Source of the DNA: a virus
Virus record (IMG/VR): IMGVR_UViG_3300037264_004909
Span: 1-21,933 of that record
DNA: 21,933 bases
Strand: one strand, 5' to 3'
The notes beneath the pieces are model-generated. The model did no database searches, had not been told where the DNA came from, and saw nothing but the letters and a program-made list of their open reading frames with translations. A program made the position numbers and the translations under genes. Position 1 is the first letter of the stretch, and the number at the start of each line of letters is the position of its first letter. This document shows positions 20,990 to 21,933 of the stretch, piece by piece.

Positions 20990-21239
20990 AGACCTTCGCC
21001 GTCAAGAGGGCGGCAGGCGTGAGCGTGGCCTCGTAGTCCTCGCTCAGCGTCGAGTTGAGCACCGCCAGGTTCTGGGCGGTGAAGTCGACATCGAGCTTCA
21101 CGAGCAGCGCGATGAACTGCGTGTGCAGCTCGGTGAAGTCGTCCGCCGCGTCTCGCAGCGCGTCCGCGATGGAGGGCGTACCGTGGCCCGGGACAACGTT
21201 CACGCCGCCCTTGCCGAAGTGCTCGCTGATGTTCGCCAT
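20988..21239 (-). CDS. Small head-region protein, unknown function
   Basis: This 83-aa protein starts at ATG 21239, with GGAGGAG 6 nt upstream. The frame is open further upstream across the decoration-type gene, but that part is shadow sequence and overlaps a real gene. It begins with a Gly-rich stretch (SEHFGKGGVNVVPGHGTPSI), followed by a helical segment (ADALRDAADDFTELHTQFIA, LLVKLD) and a typical ending ('DYEATLTPAALLTAKV'). Small proteins with such a helix plus 'DY....TPAALLT' ending are common near capsid genes of tailed phages, but no function is known to me. Two stem-loops follow at its stop codon. Confidence 0.65.
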   Translation of the reverse strand: MANISEHFGKGGVNVVPGHGTPSIADALRDAADDFTELHTQFIALLVKLDVDFTAQNLAVLNSTLSEDYEATLTPAALLTAKV

Positions 21240-21265
21240 GAGTCTTCTCCTCCAGGCTCGCCGCC

Positions 21266-21589
21266 CTAGTGGACGACGACCCCTTCGATGACGAGGCCCG
21301 TGTGACCGGATAGGTTCACGGCCGCCGTCACCTCGACGCCAGGGGCGCCGCTGGTGTTGACGAAGCCCTGCACCTTGCCAGCGGCCGAGACCTTGAACCA
21401 CCGGAGCGCGGCCCCGCTGTAGTGCGGAACCGTGGGCGACGAGACCACGGTCCCGCCCTCCAGCTGGTCGGAGATGTCGTACCCGCCCGTCGGGTACGAC
21501 GTGTCGAGCGTCACGTTGATCTTCACCACGCGGAGCGGAGCCGACGGCATTCCGTTGCTCAGCGCGGCGCTGTTGACTGTGATGGTCAT
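21266..21589 (-). CDS. Probable decoration-type virion protein, copy 2
   Basis: A 107-aa protein, tandem paralogue of its right-hand neighbour. By hand alignment 73 of 107 residues are identical without gaps, and the most variable part is about residues 71-93. It is beta-rich with the phrase LDTSYPTGGYDISDQL near residues 28-43. The 'YPTGG' turn after a 'fDssYp' strand recurs in small phage proteins encoded near the capsid gene. WFKV near residue 64 and SGHTGLVIEGV at the end form the other conserved strands. ATG 21589 has GGAGG shortly upstream. The role is inferred: a capsid decoration or minor head protein. Confidence 0.6.
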   Translation of the reverse strand: MTITVNSAALSNGMPSAPLRVVKINVTLDTSYPTGGYDISDQLEGGTVVSSPTVPHYSGAALRWFKVSAAGKVQGFVNTSGAPGVEVTAAVNLSGHTGLVIEGVVVH

Positions 21590-21608
21590 ATCCTACCTCC
21601 CGCGCCGC

Positions 21609-21932
21609 CTACTGGACGGCCACGCCCTCGATGATGAGCCCGGTGTGTCCGCTCACGTCCGTCGTGTCCGTGGTCTCCACATCGGGAGCCCCGTTGGCTG
21701 TCTCGAGAGAGACGAGCATCCCGGCCGCCGTGACCTTGAACCAGCGCAGGTCGGCGCCGTCGTAGTGCGGCACGGTCGGCGATGACACGACCGCTCCGCC
21801 CTTGAGCTGATCCGACACGTCGTACCAGCCTATCGGATACGACGTGTCGAGGTCAACGTCGAGCTTGACGAATCGAAGTGGCGCCGACGGCATCCCGTTG
21901 CTCAGCGCCACAGCATTGACCGTGATGGCCAT
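21609..21932 (-). CDS. Probable decoration-type virion protein, copy 1
   Basis: A 107-aa protein complete within the window, with its ATG at 21932-21930, one base from the right end; its ribosome site lies outside. It is a paralogue of the next gene (73/107 identical). It has the same core phrases (LSNGMPSAPLR, SSPTVPHY, LRWFKV, SGHTGLIIEGV) but TSYPIGWYDV in place of TSYPTGGYDI, so the small turn motif is altered here. A 19-bp gap separates the copies. More copies could lie outside the window. Probable virion surface component by style and place; no partner or fold is proven. Confidence 0.6.
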   Translation of the reverse strand: MAITVNAVALSNGMPSAPLRFVKLDVDLDTSYPIGWYDVSDQLKGGAVVSSPTVPHYDGADLRWFKVTAAGMLVSLETANGAPDVETTDTTDVSGHTGLIIEGVAVQ

Positions 21933-21933
21933 G

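Noticed and set aside
237-21932. Whole window as a headless contractile injection system or tailocin
   Set aside because: Head-tail adaptor, head-closure candidate, gpG/gp10-like completion protein and decoration-type genes indicate a phage with a head; no eCIS AAA+ ATPase or cargo gene is visible.

Overview
The window is a continuous piece of the virion structural module of a GC-rich, contractile-tailed bacteriophage or prophage (myovirus morphology). The evidence is a tail sheath gene, a T4 gp19-type tube gene, a TP901-type tape measure gene, and a baseplate hub/LysM/spike cluster, together with head-tail joining genes. The head-tail genes argue for a phage rather than a headless injection system. 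Almost everything is on the minus strand and tightly packed (1-4 base overlaps or gaps under about 70 bases), so it is transcribed from the right end of the window to the left. Terminase, portal, protease and capsid genes are not visible and presumably lie beyond the right edge. No integrase, tRNA or host marker is present. The host cannot be named beyond 'GC-rich bacterium'.

Layout in transcription order (right to left). (1) Head end: two tandem 107-aa paralogues, probably virion decoration-type proteins, then an 83-aa protein, a 195-aa protein with a C-terminal HeH/SAP-like motif, and a 102-aa beta-rich protein. (2) Connector: a 356-aa adaptor with an extra N-terminal beta domain, a 218-bp repeat-filled gap, a 172-aa head-closure candidate, a 208-aa gpG/gp10-like tail completion protein, and a 405-aa TIG-domain protein in the tail-terminator position. 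(3) Tail shaft: a 112-aa protein, sheath (749 aa, enlarged by internal repeats), tube (153 aa), tail assembly chaperone and tape measure (846 aa). (4) Baseplate: a 171-aa tube-initiator-like protein, a LysM protein, a gpD/gp27-like hub, and a gpV/gp5-like OB-fold spike. (5) Distal end: a helical 242-aa protein of unknown role, a 586-aa beta-rich fibre/baseplate protein, a 1082-aa fibre with a YadA-head-like Gly/Ala repeat region, and a 63-aa protein.

Two points go beyond routine phage annotation. First, the tail assembly chaperone gene carries a canonical -1 slippery heptamer (C CCU UUC at 12468-12462). It is followed after 7 nt by sequence that can fold as an H-type pseudoknot, and the -1 frame then stays open for 87 codons, encoding a conserved-looking second domain with no start codon of its own. 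This is the lambda G/GT arrangement, and a plain ORF caller would miss the second half. Second, a free-standing NUMOD4/HNH homing endonuclease has been inserted on the opposite strand between the chaperone and the tape measure gene, two genes that are normally adjacent.

There is no gene-free stretch over 300 bases. The longest, 18719-18936, holds four tandem 11-bp repeats, inverted repeats and an AT-rich patch. Stem-loops also sit after the 83-aa gene and between the tube and chaperone genes, where they could adjust expression between genes of very different copy number. All function calls come from reading the sequence by eye; no database search was run.
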